The notes under the pieces: model-generated
The model's database searches: none
What the model was told of the DNA's origin: nothing
What the model saw: the letters and a program-made list of their open reading frames with translations, nothing else
Part shown: piece by piece, positions 27,084 through 29,217 of the stretch
Numbering within the stretch: the stretch's first letter is position 1
How the letters are laid out: every line of letters starts with the position of its first letter
Program-made: the position numbers and the translations under genes
NCBI GenBank assembly: GCA_016932965.1
Contig: JAFGBW010000292.1
Location: 1-29,217, forward strand
Source: Candidatus Auribacterota bacterium
GTDB lineage: Bacteria; Auribacterota; JAFGBW01
Direction of reading: 5' to 3'
Length of the DNA stretch: 29,217 bases

Positions 27084-27160
27084 TTTTATATATCTGTGTC
27101 TGATCAAATACGGATTTATACAAATTAATACAGCGCTGACTCTGCATCTTTTTTAAATAA

Positions 27161-27871
27161 TCAATAGCCTGTGAAATTTTCTATTTTTATTTTTTCAGGA
27201 TGACATTTGATACCGGAACAAAGGTTTTTCATGGAGGTCACCATCCCGGGCGGGCCGAAAATATAAATGATTCTTTCCAGATAGTCGGGAACCTTTTGCA
27301 GGATGAAATTTTCGTTGATTATTCCCGAGAAACAGGCCGTATTCTTGGGAGGACAGTCGACGACGGTATAGGCTACTTTGATATGATGATTTAGCCTGCT
27401 CCAGGCATCCAGTTCGTTTCTGAAAGCAATGTCCTTTTCAGTACGATTCGAATACAAAAGCCACACATCAGCAGGGAGTTTATTATCCATGATGAATTCC
27501 AGCATGGAAACAACTGGAGTGATTCCGATTCCTCCTGTTAAAAAGGCTATTTTCCAGTTTGTTTCATTCAATAGACAATGGCCCATGGGGCCTTTAAGAA
27601 GAACCGTTTTTCCTTTTTCCATTGACCATAATCGGTCGCAAAAGGCGCTGTTGGAGCGTCGTTTGGTGATTTCCACATGGGTTTTTCCTGGAGCGCAGGA
27701 AAGAGAAAGATATTTGTTTAGTTCCCGGTTATTTTTATTTGTTTCGTCAAAAAGAACCTGAACAAACTGGCCTGCCGCATAAATAATTTTTTCTTCTGGT
27801 TCGAATCTGAAACTTTCAATATCCGGCGTTCGTGGTATGCGCTCGATAAATTTAACTCTCCATTCAGGCAT
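27161..27871 (-). CDS. FNR-like FAD/NAD(P)H oxidoreductase
   Basis: The protein has 236 residues from the Met at 27871 (MPEWRVKFIERI). Longer in-frame extensions exist but would lie inside the flavodiiron gene. An FAD-binding barrel contains YLSLSCAP (the R-x-Y-S-type flavin motif, here K-Y-L-S) and LKGPMGHCLL. The NAD(P)-binding part has AFLTGGIGITPVVSM and YIFGPPGM, and the C-terminus is a short aromatic NFTGY. There is no 2Fe-2S domain, so the electron acceptor must be a separate carrier. Its position third in an operon after rubredoxin and a flavodiiron protein, overlapping the latter by 8 bases, makes NAD(P)H:rubredoxin reductase the natural role. That role is inferred from context; the FNR fold itself is clear. 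Confidence 0.9.
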   Translation of the reverse strand: MPEWRVKFIERIPRTPDIESFRFEPEEKIIYAAGQFVQVLFDETNKNNRELNKYLSLSCAPGKTHVEITKRRSNSAFCDRLWSMEKGKTVLLKGPMGHCLLNETNWKIAFLTGGIGITPVVSMLEFIMDNKLPADVWLLYSNRTEKDIAFRNELDAWSRLNHHIKVAYTVVDCPPKNTACFSGIINENFILQKVPDYLERIIYIFGPPGMVTSMKNLCSGIKCHPEKIKIENFTGY

Positions 27872-29048
27872 GGCTAGACATTTTTTCCCGGAGAATAGGA
27901 AGCAGATCGGATAATTTTTCCAGTTCCTTTTCGTCCGGAACATATTGGATATAGATACCATCCTGGAAAAGTTCGAATCCCGCTTCTTGAATGGATTGTT
28001 CCAATTCCTTGAATGCGGACGGAGCCCATCCATAAGAACCAAAAGTGAATGCGAAACGGTTTTTTGGTTTCAGTCCCTTGAGATACATGACTAACGATGC
28101 CATGGACGGCAGCATCCGGTTATTGAGAATCGGAGTGCCGAAAAAAACCATTTTGGAGGTCAGGATATCCGTGACGACATCGGATATATGGGTGTGCTGG
28201 AGACTTGTTTTTTTGACGGGAATGCCTGCTTCATCTATCAAAGAAAATAATTTGTCCGCGATTATTTTGGTGGAACTCCACATGGTGTCATAAACAATAA
28301 GAACTTTGTTGTCCGTTTGGTGGGAAGCCCATTTTTCATAACGCCCGATTATTTTTGAAATGGAATCATTCCCGCGCCAGATAAGACCGTGAGAGGGGTA
28401 AATGGTTTTGATCTTGAGGTCCCGGACCGCTGCTAAAACTTTAAGCACCTGATTCCCGTAAGGAAGAACGATATTGCCATAGTATTTGGCCGCATCCTCT
28501 AACACCATGTCCAGACCCAATTCATCCGCATAGCGTTCAACAGAAGCGCGATGCTGACCAAAAGCGTCATTGGAAAACAGCGCTTCATCATGAATAGAAT
28601 AGGTTGCCATGGAATCGGGCCAATGAACCATCGGCATAAGAAGAAAAGACAGATTTCTTTTACCGATATTCAGGGTATCTCCTGAATCCACGACCTTGAA
28701 TTTCCAGTTATTTTGAAAATGTTTTTTCAGCCCTTCTTCCCCTTTAGGGGAACACACGATTTCGGCATCCGGACACCATTTGAGAAGATTGGCGATGGAT
28801 CCGGAATGATCCATCTCAGTATGATTGGAAATGATGTAGCGTATTTCTGATAAAGGAAGTGTCTCATGTATCCGGCGTACTAGTTCGTCAAATCCGTCAG
28901 TCTTGACGGAATCAATGAGGGTTGGTTTTTCATCAAGGATCAGATAGGCGTTATACGTAGATCCTAAGGGGGTGGAGTAACCGTGGAAATTCCGCAGACT
29001 CCAGTCAATGGATCCGACCCATACAATATCTTCCTGCAGCTTGATCAT
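27864..29048 (-). CDS. Flavodiiron protein (rubredoxin:oxygen/NO oxidoreductase)
   Basis: The protein has 394 residues from the ATG at 29048 (MIKLQEDIVWVGSIDWSLR). A longer in-frame extension would run out of frame through the rubredoxin gene and is rejected. The metallo-beta-lactamase-like domain has the complete di-iron set: H76-x-E78-x-D80-H81 in NHTEMDHSG, H142 in MVHWPD, D161 in SNDAFG and H220 in YPSHGL. A flavodoxin domain begins near residue 248 (VLIVYDTMWSSTKIIAD) and ends with GSYGWAPSAF-type FMN contacts. The family reduces O2 to water or NO to N2O in the cytoplasm of anaerobes, using electrons from rubredoxin. There is no fused rubredoxin domain; a separate one is encoded 16 bases upstream. 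Confidence 0.96.
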   Translation of the reverse strand: MIKLQEDIVWVGSIDWSLRNFHGYSTPLGSTYNAYLILDEKPTLIDSVKTDGFDELVRRIHETLPLSEIRYIISNHTEMDHSGSIANLLKWCPDAEIVCSPKGEEGLKKHFQNNWKFKVVDSGDTLNIGKRNLSFLLMPMVHWPDSMATYSIHDEALFSNDAFGQHRASVERYADELGLDMVLEDAAKYYGNIVLPYGNQVLKVLAAVRDLKIKTIYPSHGLIWRGNDSISKIIGRYEKWASHQTDNKVLIVYDTMWSSTKIIADKLFSLIDEAGIPVKKTSLQHTHISDVVTDILTSKMVFFGTPILNNRMLPSMASLVMYLKGLKPKNRFAFTFGSYGWAPSAFKELEQSIQEAGFELFQDGIYIQYVPDEKELEKLSDLLPILREKMSSHA

Positions 29049-29064
29049 GACCTGTCCCTGCCTG

Positions 29065-29217
29065 TCAAGAAATCGGTTCGAATTCGGATTTGGATACACC
29101 GCATTCAGGGCAAACCCAGTCATCCGGGATGTCTTCGAAAGCGGTTCCCGGTGCCACGTTTCCTTCGGGATCCCCCTTGTCCGGGTCATAAATGTATCCG
29201 CAGACTGTGCATTTGTA
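29065..29217 (-). CDS. Rubredoxin (5' partial at window edge)
   Basis: The minus-strand frame at the right edge encodes 50 residues before a TGA. It shows the rubredoxin iron site: [17 protein letters not shown] near the visible start and [15 protein letters not shown] near the end. The four cysteines (C3, C6, C36, C39 of the visible part) bind one iron. Only the first few residues lie outside the window. Rubredoxin carries single electrons to the flavodiiron protein encoded 16 bases downstream. The long open frame overlapping it in another register is not real. Confidence 0.96.
   Translation of the reverse strand, partial: YKCTVCGYIYDPDKGDPEGNVAPGTAFEDIPDDWVCPECGVSKSEFEPIS

Larger units (their letters stand above)
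26810..27160. other. AT-rich non-coding gap between convergent genes
   Basis: Between the acidic-protein terminator and the reductase stop I see no convincing gene, tRNA or known RNA. Two palindromic elements stand out: a 7-base inverted repeat AGAATTC/GAATTCT and a perfect 14-base palindrome. Both flanking genes end here, so promoter elements are not expected. A small RNA or the decayed remains of a gene are possible. Confidence 0.5.

Noticed and set aside
26810-27160. Possible tRNA or riboswitch in the convergent gap
   Set aside because: No T-loop GGTTC-type motif with matching acceptor arms and no known riboswitch core could be found by eye.
27872-28042. N-terminal extension of the FNR-like reductase by 57 codons
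   Set aside because: It lies inside the flavodiiron coding region in another frame and is not FNR-like. The Met at 27871 starts exactly where family similarity begins.
29049-29189. N-terminal extension of the flavodiiron protein by 47 codons
   Set aside because: This stretch codes for rubredoxin in another frame of the same strand, and the extension has no resemblance to flavodiiron proteins.

Overview
This is a compact bacterial chromosome segment with short intergenic gaps, many 4-base ATGA stop/start overlaps, and moderate, slightly AT-leaning composition. The host is probably a Gram-negative, anaerobic or microaerophilic heterotroph. This rests on a Wzt-type polysaccharide-export ATPase, two GT-C glycosyltransferases of the kind that use lipid-linked sugars, and a rubredoxin / flavodiiron / reductase oxygen-scavenging operon. 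The GroEL and phosphopantetheine adenylyltransferase sequences look to me like those of PVC-superphylum or Omnitrophota-type lineages, but that is an impression from memory and not a phylogeny. I see no phage, insertion sequence, CRISPR array, rRNA or tRNA.

Layout. (1) 1-2595, plus strand: the 3' part of a hybrid sensor kinase with a C-terminal receiver domain, then a membrane GT-C/TPR protein. (2) 2541-7328, minus strand: a radical-SAM and ligase neighbourhood. A zinc-ribbon FmdB-like protein and two ATP-grasp ligases are chained by ATGA overlaps and end at a terminator-like hairpin. Lysine 2,3-aminomutase and a spore-photoproduct-lyase-like radical SAM protein follow, fused stop-to-start. 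(3) 7545-10977, minus strand: groEL, groES and aroA, with a strong terminator after groEL and a good sigma-70-like promoter before aroA. (4) 11155-14249: an ArnT-like glycosyltransferase and an APC-family permease, convergent and sharing a TTAA double stop. (5) 14421-20496: gapA on the minus strand, divergent from a plus-strand run of glgX, coaD, a YceD/DUF177 gene, hflX and a PilZ-domain gene. (6) 20474-24177, minus strand: bioD, a Wzt-like ATPase, an exported protein with two 2H-phosphoesterase-type motifs, and an AlkD-like DNA glycosylase. (7) 24312-26749, plus strand: an orphan OppF-like ATPase, an RlmI-like methyltransferase, and a small exported acidic protein with its own promoter and terminator. 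(8) 26750-27160: a 411-base non-coding convergent gap with palindromes. (9) 27161-29217, minus strand: an FNR-like reductase, a flavodiiron protein and a rubredoxin cut by the window edge.

How the genes work together. The clearest functional unit is the last: NAD(P)H to reductase to rubredoxin to flavodiiron protein to O2 or NO. The most intriguing is region 2. The aminomutase has every catalytic residue of the clostridial lysine enzyme, at the same residue numbers, so it should make beta-lysine. It sits beside two paralogous amide-forming ligases that lack the usual D-Ala-D-Ala ligase C-terminal signature, with no acetyltransferase or EF-P-modifying synthetase in view. A beta-lysine-containing amide or peptide is a reasonable but unproven hypothesis. 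The remainder is mostly housekeeping: protein folding, shikimate pathway, glycolysis, glycogen breakdown, CoA and biotin synthesis, and ribosome-associated functions.
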